Shown: positions 8,177 through 16,741 of the stretch, in pieces | Numbering within the stretch: position 1 is the first letter of the stretch | Layout: each line of letters opens with the position of its first letter | DNA from: Gloeobacter morelensis MG652769 | Lineage (GTDB): Bacteria > Cyanobacteriota > Cyanobacteriia > Gloeobacterales > Gloeobacteraceae | NCBI RefSeq assembly: GCF_021018745.1 | Contig: NZ_CP063845.1 | Span: 1,860,001-1,924,000 of the forward strand | Direction of reading: 5' to 3' | Length of the DNA: 64,000 nt | Notes under the pieces: generated by a model | What the model was told of the DNA's origin: nothing | Databases searched by the model: none | What the model saw: the letters and a program-made list of their open reading frames with translations, nothing else | Translations under genes and position numbers: made by a program

Positions 8177-9163
8177 TTACGGCAAGAGCAACACCTTGCC
8201 GAAGTGGGCGCGCTCTTCGATCAGGCGGTGGGCTTGCGCCGCTGCCGCCAGCGGTAGAGCGCGGTCGATTTGCACGCGGATGCGGCCTGCGGCGATATGC
8301 TCCGCCAACTTCAGCAGCATCGCGTGGCGCTGCACGGAACTTTGATGGGTAATGTTGATGCCTTCGATGCGCAATTCGCGCACCAGAAAATCGAAGCCGT
8401 CGAAGCTGAAAGGCCGACCGTAGGCGGTGCCGACCGCAAGCAGGGTGCCGCCCTGCTCCAGGCAGTCGAGGCTTTGCTGCACCACGGCGCCACCGACGGC
8501 GTTGAGCGCCAGTTGCACTCCGCGCCCCCCGGTGAGGCGCCGCACCGCCGCCGCCACGTCCTCTTCGCGGTAATTGACACAGGCTGCCGCTCCGAGGGCA
8601 ACCGCCTGAGCGCACTTGGCGGCGGTGCCGCTGGTGGCGATGACCCGCAGGCCAAGGGCCGCGGCGATTTGCAGCGCGGCTGAGCCGACTCCGCCCCCTG
8701 CCCCAGGAATGAATAACCAGTCGCCCGCCCGGGCACGCTCCCCCTCGACCAGCGCGTACCAGGCCGTCAGGTAAGAGATCCCGAGGCAGGCGGCAGTGAC
8801 AATATCGAGGGAGGCCGGTAGAGGAAAAACTTCCTCCTCGGCGATGCAGACGTGGGTGGCATAGGCACCCGGACCGCCGTTACCCAGCCGTTCGCCGAGC
8901 ACCACCACCGGCTGGCCGACCGGCAGGTCGGTGCGCTCACCCCGGTACACCTCGACGTACCCGGCGCAGTCGATGCCGACGATGCGCGGTAGGGGAAGAT
9001 CCGCCCGGATGCCGCGCCGCGAAAGAATGTCGTAGTGGTTGACCGCCGCGGCCTCGATGCGGATGAGCACCTCCGCGGGTGTGGGTTCGGGCGTGGGCAA
9101 CTCGTCGAGGACGAGCACCTCCGGATCGCCGAACCGGTGGTGGCGGATCGCTTTCACGGGCAT
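8177..9163 (-). CDS. Medium-chain dehydrogenase/reductase, quinone-oxidoreductase-like
   Basis: 328 residues with an N-terminal GroES-like domain (IEAAAVNHYDILSRRG) and a Rossmann domain with GAGGGVGSAALQIA as the NADPH-binding loop. Catalytic and structural zinc ligands are absent, so it belongs to the zinc-free quinone oxidoreductase/zeta-crystallin branch that reduces quinones or enoyl compounds. It is 18 nt downstream of a paralogue (9182-10192), both probably arising by duplication. Substrate unknown. Confidence 0.87.
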   Translation of the reverse strand: MPVKAIRHHRFGDPEVLVLDELPTPEPTPAEVLIRIEAAAVNHYDILSRRGIRADLPLPRIVGIDCAGYVEVYRGERTDLPVGQPVVVLGERLGNGGPGAYATHVCIAEEEVFPLPASLDIVTAACLGISYLTAWYALVEGERARAGDWLFIPGAGGGVGSAALQIAAALGLRVIATSGTAAKCAQAVALGAAACVNYREEDVAAAVRRLTGGRGVQLALNAVGGAVVQQSLDCLEQGGTLLAVGTAYGRPFSFDGFDFLVRELRIEGINITHQSSVQRHAMLLKLAEHIAAGRIRVQIDRALPLAAAAQAHRLIEERAHFGKVLLLP

Positions 9164-9181
9164 TCTCCATCAGGATGTGGG

Positions 9182-10192
9182 CTATCTGCCCGGCGGCCGC
9201 AGCGCCGAGACGTCGTCAATCCGAGTCGGAACGAGAATGATCTTGCCGAAGTTCTGGCGGTTCTCGAGCAGCTCGTGGGCCAGGGGAGCCTGTTCAAGGG
9301 GCAAGACCAGATTGGTGACCGGCTGGAAGGTACCGGCTTCAAACAGCTGCAGGACGGTGTCGAAATCCGTCGGGTCGATGGAGCGCAATGACCCGCAGAT
9401 CGTGGCGTTTCGGGCAATCAGATCGCCCAGATTGAGGTGGGCCTGCGCGCCGCTGAGCGTGCCGACGCAGACGACACGGCCGTGGGGAGCGAGCATCTCC
9501 ACGGCCGGTTGCAGAGCGTCGCGGCCCACCGCGTCGAGCACCAGGGTCGCCCCCAGCCCCCCGGTCGCCCCCACTACCCGCTCGACCAGGTCGAGATGGG
9601 ACTCGTCCAGGACGACATCCGCCCCCAACTTGCGCAGTGCCTCCGCCTTGTCGGCACCGCCGATGGCGATCGTCCGGGCGTTCTGCCAGCGGGCGATCTG
9701 CAAGGCGGCAGTACCAACCCCGCCCGCCGCCGCGTAGACGACGACGCGCTCGGCGGCCGGTTGCAGCCCGCCGCCATAGAACAGCGCGCACCAGGCAGCA
9801 CAAAAGGCCAGTCCGGCGCTCGCCGCCGCAATGTAGTCGAGCCCCACAGGCAGCCGGTGCAGCTGCCCGGTGGGCAACGTCGCAAATTCGGCGTAAGAGC
9901 CGTTGCGCGTCCGGCCGAGCCCCTCGTGGCTGGAGACGACGCGCTCGCCGACCTGCCAGCCTGTCACCCGCGGACCCAATTCGACAATCTCCCCGGCCAG
10001 GTCCGCCCCGAGAATGTGGGGCAGTTCCTTGGCCAGCAAAGATTTGCCGGCGCGCAGATAGAGATCGATGCGGTTGACCGTGGCGGCGTGCACCCGCACC
10101 AGGACTTCTCCGGCCGCCGGCCGGGGCGTCTCGACGGTCTCGTAGCTGAGCACGTTGCAATCTCCGCGCCTGTGCATGACGATGGCTCGCAT
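9182..10192 (-). CDS. Medium-chain dehydrogenase/reductase, quinone-oxidoreductase-like (paralogue)
   Basis: 336 residues from ATG 10192, which has GAGGAAG a few bases upstream; a longer frame to 10219 is less likely. N-terminal GroES-like domain (HAATVNRIDLYLRAG, GADLAGEIVELG) and Rossmann domain with AAAGGVGTAALQIA. No zinc ligands. First gene of the four-gene minus-strand run ending in the AraC regulator. The pair with the next gene suggests an induced set that reduces related unsaturated carbonyl compounds, but this is inference. Confidence 0.87.
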   Translation of the reverse strand: MRAIVMHRRGDCNVLSYETVETPRPAAGEVLVRVHAATVNRIDLYLRAGKSLLAKELPHILGADLAGEIVELGPRVTGWQVGERVVSSHEGLGRTRNGSYAEFATLPTGQLHRLPVGLDYIAAASAGLAFCAAWCALFYGGGLQPAAERVVVYAAAGGVGTAALQIARWQNARTIAIGGADKAEALRKLGADVVLDESHLDLVERVVGATGGLGATLVLDAVGRDALQPAVEMLAPHGRVVCVGTLSGAQAHLNLGDLIARNATICGSLRSIDPTDFDTVLQLFEAGTFQPVTNLVLPLEQAPLAHELLENRQNFGKIILVPTRIDDVSALRPPGR

Positions 10193-10291
10193 CGGTCTTC
10201 CTCGAAGGACACGGCCCATCGGCCGCTGGGAACTGCCTCAGAGATTAGTGAGTGCCCACTCCCGGGACAAGGCCCATTTTTTCAGGGGATA

Positions 10292-10381
10292 GGGCAATTC
10301 TTTCGTAGCGCCGATCTCTGGCCACGGATGGCGGATCTTTCGGTGGCAGTGGATTTTTAGCCCAACGGGGCGATTCTTTCG
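10292..10381. promoter_or_regulatory. Three spaced CTTTCG repeats upstream of the MDR/acyltransferase/AraC run
   Basis: GGGCAATTCTTTCG (10292-10305), GGCGGATCTTTCG (10330-10342) and GGGCGATTCTTTCG (10368-10381) share a core and have the same orientation; their CTTTCG cores are 37 and 39 bp apart. They lie 100-190 bp upstream of the ATG at 10192 and could be regulator sites, possibly for the AraC protein encoded in the run. The rest of the gap 10193-10835 shows no convincing gene; short frames there lack ribosome sites and family resemblance. Confidence 0.4.
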
Positions 10382-10835
10382 ATTGCAATGTTCCACCCGG
10401 TAACGATCCTCATCCTAGAAAGCATCCAAAGCCTACCGGACCGCCATCGTTTGGCTGGTCGAATGGCACCCGGTAGGTTATGCTGGCAGTACGTCCGCAT
10501 TCGACTGCTAGCAAATTTTGTCGGCGCGGATGGACAGGACGGCCAAGTAACTATTTGGTTCTTCTTAAAAGAAGCTTTAGCGAAAGATTCTCCCGATTCT
10601 CCCAAAGAAATTCCCTTGCTCACCGGGGTTTTGACTTCTAACATTCACTCAAGTCGAACACATTCGATGAGTACTCACTCAGAAGAGTGGTGAAACCGCT
10701 GTCCGGCATAGCTTCTGAAATTTTGTTTCAGGCTTTATGCAAGGGTTTCGGTAGCGTTTCAAGTCACCATGCATGTGGCTATATTCGTCTATTTCGCAGC
10801 CTGAGTCTATTTTGATATCCCCGGAGTAGAACATC

Positions 10836-11909
10836 ATGTCGATTGTGGTTTTGCCGCAGGACGACGAATATGTCCTGAATTATTGTGCGAGATATTTAAC
10901 CCGTGAAAACCAGGAAATTCGCCACAATTATGGTCAATTCGAAGAGCAAGATGCCCTGGGATCTATTTGTGAATCCTGGCGCTTTCCGAGCGTCGATAGT
11001 TACTGGGACGGCAAAGACCCCGAGACGAGTTATTTTTATAACCGGGTTACCTTCGTCTACAAACACAGCGGTTCGTCCCCGCCGGGCGAGGTGCGGCTGA
11101 TCGGCAATTTTGCCTGTCTGTACGAAAGTTTTCTGCTCCAGCCGGTGCGTTTTCTGGGCGAACCGACGGTGTACCACGCCCTGACGCTGGTGCTGCCCAA
11201 GGGCAAAGTCTACGTCTACAAGTTCATCGTGGATGGCCGGGTGTGCCTCGATGCGATCAATCCCCAGCGGGTGGTGCTCGACAACGGCCAGCCCTGGTCG
11301 CGGGTGTTTACCGATCTGTGCCCGGAGCTATTGAGTTTCGAGCCCGCTGAAGTGGAATTGCTCGCCCGGCTCACCGGCAGCGTCCTGCCTTTGCATCGCG
11401 CCGAGCGCAGGTGCTTTATCGAGCGCTATTACGAACAGATCGACCGCGAAAGCCGCAAGATCGAGTACGCCCACACCCAGCGGCTGGATCGTTCGGTGGG
11501 CGTCGTCAACTTTATCGACAAGCTGCTCGCCCGCCAGGAGCGGCACCATCTGATCGCCTATCGCCTCTGTTTGCCGATAATCGACAAGCTGCTGCGCGCG
11601 GCCCATCCCGACCGCGAGCCGGCCCAACTGCCGGAGGCAGTCTTTGACGAATTGTGCCGGGCGATGGCCAGGGGCCGGGTGCCGGGGTGGGATTACACCG
11701 CCTACAATAGCCCCGCCTACTTCCTGCAGCTGTTGCGCCGCCATACCTTCACCGGCGCCTTTTCCCACCCCAAGTACGGCGGCAACGTCGGGGCGGCGGG
11801 CTGGGCGTATCTCGAAGAGCGCTACCGCAGCCCGGAGGGCGACACCCTGTTTGCCTGGCGGCGGGCCATCGAGTACCCCCTCGGCAGCAGCACCGTCTAC
11901 CGCGGCTAG
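10836..11909 (+). CDS. Fusion of a glycogen-binding-like (CBM48/AMPK-beta-like) domain and a gluconate 2-dehydrogenase subunit 3-like domain
   Basis: 357 residues. Residues about 65-155 read as a CBM48-type beta-sandwich: EVRLIGNFACLYESF ... TLVLPKGKVYVYKFIVDGR ... NPQRVVLDNGQPWSRVF. The last third resembles gluconate 2-dehydrogenase subunit 3, the small partner of flavin-dependent sugar dehydrogenases, ending in TGAFSHPKYGGNVGAAGWAYL. The next gene, 33 nt downstream, is the matching GMC-type large subunit, so the two probably form an enzyme complex. No signal peptide or Tat motif is visible, unlike exported gluconate dehydrogenases. Substrate may be a glucan or glucan-derived sugar; this is inference from the binding-like domain. 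Confidence 0.65.
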   Translation: MSIVVLPQDDEYVLNYCARYLTRENQEIRHNYGQFEEQDALGSICESWRFPSVDSYWDGKDPETSYFYNRVTFVYKHSGSSPPGEVRLIGNFACLYESFLLQPVRFLGEPTVYHALTLVLPKGKVYVYKFIVDGRVCLDAINPQRVVLDNGQPWSRVFTDLCPELLSFEPAEVELLARLTGSVLPLHRAERRCFIERYYEQIDRESRKIEYAHTQRLDRSVGVVNFIDKLLARQERHHLIAYRLCLPIIDKLLRAAHPDREPAQLPEAVFDELCRAMARGRVPGWDYTAYNSPAYFLQLLRRHTFTGAFSHPKYGGNVGAAGWAYLEERYRSPEGDTLFAWRRAIEYPLGSSTVYRG

Positions 11910-11942
11910 TCATCGTCACCTTTATTTTTTCTGACACTCGCC

Positions 11943-13766
11943 ATGCACAACGATTTTGACGTGGTGATCATCGGCAGCGGCGCAGGCGGCGCACCGGTGG
12001 CCCACACCCTGGCCCAAGCCGGCAAAGCGGTCCTGGTGATCGAAAAAGGGCCGCTGTTTCGTCCCCAGTACCAGAGCCCGAACGGTCTGAGCGACTTCAA
12101 GCGCGACGAGCTGTTCGCCACCGGCCCCGAAAAGCGCATCCGCGTCCCCGGGGTGAGCAACTGGGGCGAGTCCTATTATTCCAGCCACGTTGAGCCCGAT
12201 TTGAACGACGAGCCGCATATCTACCAGGGCGAGGACGGCCGCGATCGCGCCACGATCGAAGGCTACACCGCCCAGGTGGTGGGAGGCGGCACCCAGTTGT
12301 ACGGAGGCGTCTCGCTGCGCTACTGCCCGATCGACTTTTGCCTGGGCAGCTTCAACGCCGAGCGCACAGATCTCAAGGACGACCCGGCGGGCGACATCCG
12401 GCGCGAGGCGCGCGACTGGCCCATCACCTACGCCGATCTCGAACCGTACTACGGCCGCGCCGAGCGGCTCATCGGCATCAACGGCACCCGTTCGGGGCAA
12501 GCCAAACCCTTCGGCGGCGATTATTACCAGCGGCCCCTGCCCCCCAACGCGATTAGCGACTACGTCAAGACCGGCCTGGACGCCCTGGGGCTCGCCAGTT
12601 ACCGGACGCCGCTTGCGGTGATTACCGAAGATCACGCTCCGAGCGGCCGGTGTATCCCCGCCGAGAGCGAAGTGGCCAAATCGGGATTTATCAACCGCTA
12701 CGGCGATCCGCTCGGCCTCAAGTCCAACACCTGGGTCTCGCTGCTCACGCCCGTCAGCCGTCTGGAAAATTTTGCGCTCTGGACCAACTGCGTGGTCACC
12801 CACCTGGGGTGCGCCCCCGGCGGGCGGATCGACCGGCTTTTTTATCGCGACCCGAGCGGTGCTGCCCGCCGCCTGGACCTCAAACCCGGCGCCGTCGTGG
12901 TGGTCGCCTGCTCGGCCATCGAGTCGGTGCGGCTGTTGGCCCTCTCCGCCCTCGCAGGGGCCGAATTCGACCGCAGAATCCACCACAACGACTTGTTGGG
13001 CGCCTACTTTCTTACCCACTGTCTGGGGGGAGCCGAGGCGATCATGCACCGGCGCTGCGACAAGTCGCGCTCCCTCGATAGCGACTGGGCCACCGACGCC
13101 TGCCAGAGCGAGGCGTTCTTGCACCAAACCGGTCTGTGGGCCGGCGGGGTCATCTACAACAACACCTCCGATCAAGCCCTGCCGCTGTCGCTGGCGCGCA
13201 CCCACGGCAGCCAGGATCTCGACACGATCTGGCGGGCCTTCGAGGGCGACACGCGCCTGTTGGGCGAGCCGCTCATCGACTTTCTCGATCAAAGTTTCGG
13301 CACCCTGCTGTCGGTCTGTTTCATGGCCAACCAGGTGCCGCTCAAAAGTAACCGCATCGCCCTGCACCCGAGCGCACGCGACAAGTGGAACCGGCCTGCC
13401 GCCTACATCGTCAAGCAGTGGCACCCCCACGACATCGCTGCGATGAACCTGCTTGCCGAGCAGTGCGCCCGCATCCTGCGCTTCGGGGCGGACCCGGTCC
13501 ACGGCCGCCATCCCATCGAAGGCCAGGGGGGCGTCCACCTCGCCCCCAACGCCCGGGCGCGCATCGCCAACCATATCCTGGGCGGCGCGCGCTTCGGGGC
13601 GGACCCGGCCGATTCGGTGCTGGACCCGACCTGCCGGGCCTGGCAATTCGACAATCTCTACGTCACCGACGGCTCCTTTATGCCCACCTCCGGCGGCGCC
13701 AACCCGACCCTCACGATCCAGGCGAACGCCTTTCGAATCGCCGATCACCTGCTTGCGAGGATTTGA
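11943..13766 (+). CDS. GMC-family FAD-dependent oxidoreductase (gluconate/sugar dehydrogenase type)
   Basis: 607 residues. The N-terminus is a dinucleotide-binding fold (FDVVIIGSGAGGAPVAHTLA) for FAD and the C-terminus has the GMC signature region (YVTDGSFMPTSGGANPTLTI). Overall it resembles the large subunit of gluconate/sorbitol-type dehydrogenases. It follows the subunit-3-like fusion gene at 33 nt and precedes an unknown gene by 3 nt, so an operon is clear. It would oxidise a sugar or sugar alcohol and pass electrons to a carrier not encoded here. A 774-residue antisense frame covers it but is a codon-bias artefact. Confidence 0.85.
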   Translation: MHNDFDVVIIGSGAGGAPVAHTLAQAGKAVLVIEKGPLFRPQYQSPNGLSDFKRDELFATGPEKRIRVPGVSNWGESYYSSHVEPDLNDEPHIYQGEDGRDRATIEGYTAQVVGGGTQLYGGVSLRYCPIDFCLGSFNAERTDLKDDPAGDIRREARDWPITYADLEPYYGRAERLIGINGTRSGQAKPFGGDYYQRPLPPNAISDYVKTGLDALGLASYRTPLAVITEDHAPSGRCIPAESEVAKSGFINRYGDPLGLKSNTWVSLLTPVSRLENFALWTNCVVTHLGCAPGGRIDRLFYRDPSGAARRLDLKPGAVVVVACSAIESVRLLALSALAGAEFDRRIHHNDLLGAYFLTHCLGGAEAIMHRRCDKSRSLDSDWATDACQSEAFLHQTGLWAGGVIYNNTSDQALPLSLARTHGSQDLDTIWRAFEGDTRLLGEPLIDFLDQSFGTLLSVCFMANQVPLKSNRIALHPSARDKWNRPAAYIVKQWHPHDIAAMNLLAEQCARILRFGADPVHGRHPIEGQGGVHLAPNARARIANHILGGARFGADPADSVLDPTCRAWQFDNLYVTDGSFMPTSGGANPTLTIQANAFRIADHLLARI

Positions 13767-13769
13767 ACC

Positions 13770-14378
13770 ATGTCCGTTGCCTGCGCGTCCATCCGCATCC
13801 CGTTCGCTAAAGCGCCCTTCGGCGGCCGTGCGCCGGGGGAGAGCGGCCACTGTCCGACCGTCGCTTCGCGCTACCGCTACCGGGTTTCGTGCACCCAGCA
13901 CCGCCGCGCAGCGAGCGTCAGCCTGGGCGAAGTTTACCTGGACGGCCGATTCTTGTGCCGGTTTTTGCGCGTCGAATGCCATCGCTCCCACCACCCGGCC
14001 CCCACCTTGAGCGTAGGCATCCAATTCGGCTTTGTGGGCAACCCCCCGACGACCTGCGAAGCCGCCCTCACCCTGCACAGAAAGCCGGGTAGCGATCTTT
14101 TCGCCGTCGAGATCTGGAGTTCGCTCGAACCCCCCCCCGGCAAGGGCCACGACTTTTCGATCCTCCAGCGCATGGGCCGCGAAGGGGCGATCACCCGGCT
14201 TAGAAGCTGCAGCCCCGCCTTCGAGCACTGCGAAAGCCTTCGGCACGTCGAACTGGTCTTTGCCTCCTCCTGCACACCCTTACCGGGCCGCCGCCATGCA
14301 TATCGTTCCCACCGACCGGGTGCGTCCGCCCTGCGGCGAGCGCACCAACCCGCTTTCGAAGTTGCTGAGGCTCGTTGA
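13770..14378 (+). CDS. Unknown protein of the GMC cluster
   Basis: 202 residues, not recognised. ATG 13770 follows the GMC stop by 3 nt, strongly suggesting coupling. It is rich in Arg, His and Cys in its first half and contains no membrane segment. Its 3' end overlaps the cupin gene by 83 nt, and the last 30 residues are Arg-rich and look like a frame shadow, so the functional part may end near residue 175. Its link to the pathway rests on position only. Confidence 0.55.
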   Translation: MSVACASIRIPFAKAPFGGRAPGESGHCPTVASRYRYRVSCTQHRRAASVSLGEVYLDGRFLCRFLRVECHRSHHPAPTLSVGIQFGFVGNPPTTCEAALTLHRKPGSDLFAVEIWSSLEPPPGKGHDFSILQRMGREGAITRLRSCSPAFEHCESLRHVELVFASSCTPLPGRRHAYRSHRPGASALRRAHQPAFEVAEAR

Positions 14379-15522
14379 GGGGGTGACCCTTGCCGCCGAG
14401 CGCGAACACTACCTGGCCGACAGCCTCGAATATCTCTTCCCTTTCGAACACCTCGAAATGGGCGCCCCCTGGAACGGCGAGCCGCTGCACCCTGGCCACC
14501 AGGACGACAAAGGCGACTTTCAAAAACAGAACGTGCTCGATTTTCACAGCGGCGACGCGTTCGTGGTGCGCGGCTGGGTGCACTGCGGCGAGTGGACGGG
14601 ACCGTTTTTGCGTCTATCGTACCGGGGTGGCCCCGATTCGCGGCTGTGGCAGAGCTGCCCCGGCGGTCTGGGCGAGGCGATCCGGCTGTGGCTGAAGGTG
14701 GGAGAAGCGAATACCGCCCGACCCCTCGTCGTCCCCTACAACCGTCTGAGCGGTCGCTACGAGGTGGAACTGTGGGGGTGCAGCCCGGCGGTCCTCGACC
14801 ATCTCGACCAAAAAGGCGCCGCCGCCCTGGCCCGCGGCGAGTTGCAAGGCCGGCCCGATCTGGTGCGCGGCAACCGTACCGATTTTTTACCCCAGCACAC
14901 CGCAGACCACCACCCGCTCGCCGCAATCGCCCCCGACCACACCCTGCACCCGGTCTTGCCGCTCGCTATCGAACTGGCCTGGGCGAGCGCAGACGAGCGC
15001 ATCTGGGATTCGCAGAACGGCCGCAACTACCGCTACCAGTTCCGCATGCCCCTGCGCGGCAGCGACCACTATCGGCAGACCGGTACCAGCCGCTCCCCCC
15101 ATGGCGGCCTCGGCCTGCTGGAGTACCGCAACTTGTTTTCCAATTACGGGCACCATCGGGGGAGCGACGAACTCGGCCGCCGCGTCGCCCCCTGGAGCTT
15201 CGATGCCTTCGGCCGCAAGCACCCCGAGGGAACCACCGAAAACTTTCTGGCCGTCGATTATCTGGATCTGAGCGTGCTCTACCCCGGCGGCGGCATCGGC
15301 CTGCACCGCCACCGCGACAACCAGGAAATCTTTGTGATGAGCCAGGGCCAGGGTCTGATGATCACCGGCGACTGGTGCCAGCACAGCGATCGGGAGCGCT
15401 GCTTCGAAATTCGGCTCCTAAAAGCGGGGCACCTCGTGCTGCTCAAAGCCGGCCAACTGCACGGCTTGCTCAACACCACAGAAGAAAGTATAGCTCTGCT
15501 TACACTAGGTGGTTACGACTGA
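14296..15522 (+). CDS. Cupin-domain protein of the GMC cluster
   Basis: 408 residues from ATG 14296. The C-terminal 130 residues form a cupin: GGGIGLHRHRDNQEIFVMSQ (metal ligands HxH...E type) and LKAGHLVLLKAGQLHGLLN (second His). The preceding 280 residues do not match a family I know but contain many His and Trp residues and a probable beta-rich region (FVVRGWVHCGEW, YEVELWGCSP). Possible roles are a sugar isomerase, dioxygenase or sugar-binding sensor. It is the last gene of the cluster and is followed by a regulator on the same strand. Confidence 0.7.
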   Translation: MHIVPTDRVRPPCGERTNPLSKLLRLVEGVTLAAEREHYLADSLEYLFPFEHLEMGAPWNGEPLHPGHQDDKGDFQKQNVLDFHSGDAFVVRGWVHCGEWTGPFLRLSYRGGPDSRLWQSCPGGLGEAIRLWLKVGEANTARPLVVPYNRLSGRYEVELWGCSPAVLDHLDQKGAAALARGELQGRPDLVRGNRTDFLPQHTADHHPLAAIAPDHTLHPVLPLAIELAWASADERIWDSQNGRNYRYQFRMPLRGSDHYRQTGTSRSPHGGLGLLEYRNLFSNYGHHRGSDELGRRVAPWSFDAFGRKHPEGTTENFLAVDYLDLSVLYPGGGIGLHRHRDNQEIFVMSQGQGLMITGDWCQHSDRERCFEIRLLKAGHLVLLKAGQLHGLLNTTEESIALLTLGGYD

Positions 15523-15564
15523 AGGGCCTCGGATAGGCAGGCACATTTCGCCAAAACCCTCGAT

Positions 15565-15594
15565 TTGACTACCTCCGACGCCCTTTCGTATAGA
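15565..15594 (+). promoter_or_regulatory. Sigma70-type promoter for the AraC gene
   Basis: TTGACT (15565-15570), an 18-nt spacer and TATAGA (15589-15594), about 90 bp before the GTG start of the AraC-type gene. Fit to consensus is good, but expression is not proven. Confidence 0.45.
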
Positions 15595-15686
15595 AATCTA
15601 AAATGTATTGATCCATACGGGATTCCACTCCTTGAAGGGTATATATGTAAGGGCGCGTATGAACCAGTCACTTGAGGTTTCCTTCT

Positions 15687-16598
15687 GTGCAGAAGCCCCA
15701 CAGCATCCTCCCCCTCAACGCTGCGTCTCCTGAATCCCCCCGCGTCGCGGTCGTCTGCATTCCCGGCGGCGAGGGGGTGTCGCTCGGTCCCCACGGCCAT
15801 ACGTTCTTTGAGATTTTATATATCGAAGAAGGGGAAGGCTGGCACTGGCTGGGCTCGCGCAAGCTCTGGGCGAGGGCCGGGGATTTGTTCTTGATTGCCC
15901 CCAACGAAATTCACGACATGAGCGGTATCCGGGGCCAAAAAAGCTGGATTGTCGCCTTTGAGGCGGACGCCCTGGCCGTCGAGCGCGGGATGGGCAATTC
16001 CTGGCTGGTCAGCGACGATCTGCTGCTGCTCGCTTTTTTGCGTCCGAAGGGCGTCGAGAGCGGTCACTTTCAGGTGCCGGCAGCCGAGCAGCCGCACTGG
16101 CAGACCCGCTTAGAAAAGATGGCCCACGAACTCGATCACAAGCGCGTCGGATTTGCCGAGGCCGTCTGCGCGATGCTGGTGCTGATGCTAATCGATACGG
16201 CGCGGCTTGCCTCCTCCCATGCCAACCAGCAACCTTTGCACCTGCAGCCGTTGCTTGCCAGTGCGCTTCGCTTCATTGCCGACAATTACAAACAGCAGAT
16301 CAGCCTCAGCGATGTCGCCCGCTCGGTCAACCGCTCTCCGGCCTATTTGACCGATTTTGTCCGGCGCGAGACCGGGCGCACGGTGCTGTGCTGGATTGTC
16401 GAATACCGCATGGCCGAAGCGCGGCGGCTTTTAGTCTCCACCGAGTACTCGGTACAGCAGATAGCCGAGATGACCGGGTACCTCGATGCCGGCCATTTCA
16501 GCAAACAGTTTCGCAGGCTCCACAACGCCCCGCCCCAGGTCTGGCGCCACGCCCACTGGAAGACGAACGCCGGCCCGGTGAGCGCCGCCCACAGCTAG
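15687..16598 (+). CDS. AraC-family transcriptional regulator
   Basis: 303 residues from GTG 15687, with GAGG 9 nt upstream (TTG 15672 is an alternative). The N-terminal cupin sensor shows GPHGHTFFEILYIEEGEG and GDLFLIAPNEIHDM. The C-terminal AraC/XylS domain carries ISLSDVARSVNRSPAYLTDF and VQQIAEMTGYLDAGHFSKQF. It follows the sugar-oxidation-like cluster on the same strand and is the best candidate regulator for it; sugar sensing is common in this family. Confidence 0.9.
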   Translation: MQKPHSILPLNAASPESPRVAVVCIPGGEGVSLGPHGHTFFEILYIEEGEGWHWLGSRKLWARAGDLFLIAPNEIHDMSGIRGQKSWIVAFEADALAVERGMGNSWLVSDDLLLLAFLRPKGVESGHFQVPAAEQPHWQTRLEKMAHELDHKRVGFAEAVCAMLVLMLIDTARLASSHANQQPLHLQPLLASALRFIADNYKQQISLSDVARSVNRSPAYLTDFVRRETGRTVLCWIVEYRMAEARRLLVSTEYSVQQIAEMTGYLDAGHFSKQFRRLHNAPPQVWRHAHWKTNAGPVSAAHS

Positions 16599-16741
16599 CT
16601 CGACAAGCGCAAGATCTTCCCACCGTCGGATAATTCTGTCGCTGGTTTGTGCTTTTGCCTCCCTTTAAACTTGGGGTGTTCCTGGTTGAAGCCGGAGGAC
16701 TTTCCGTCTTCATCCCCCCATCAGTTTCGGTTGGAGGAGCG

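Noticed and set aside
10357-10644. 95-residue minus-strand frame in the gap before the CBM48-like gene
   Set aside because: No ribosome site, low-quality composition and no family resemblance.
11922-14246. 774-residue open frame on the minus strand opposite the GMC gene
   Set aside because: Antisense shadow caused by strong GC3 bias; no family resemblance, and the plus-strand gene has clear motifs.
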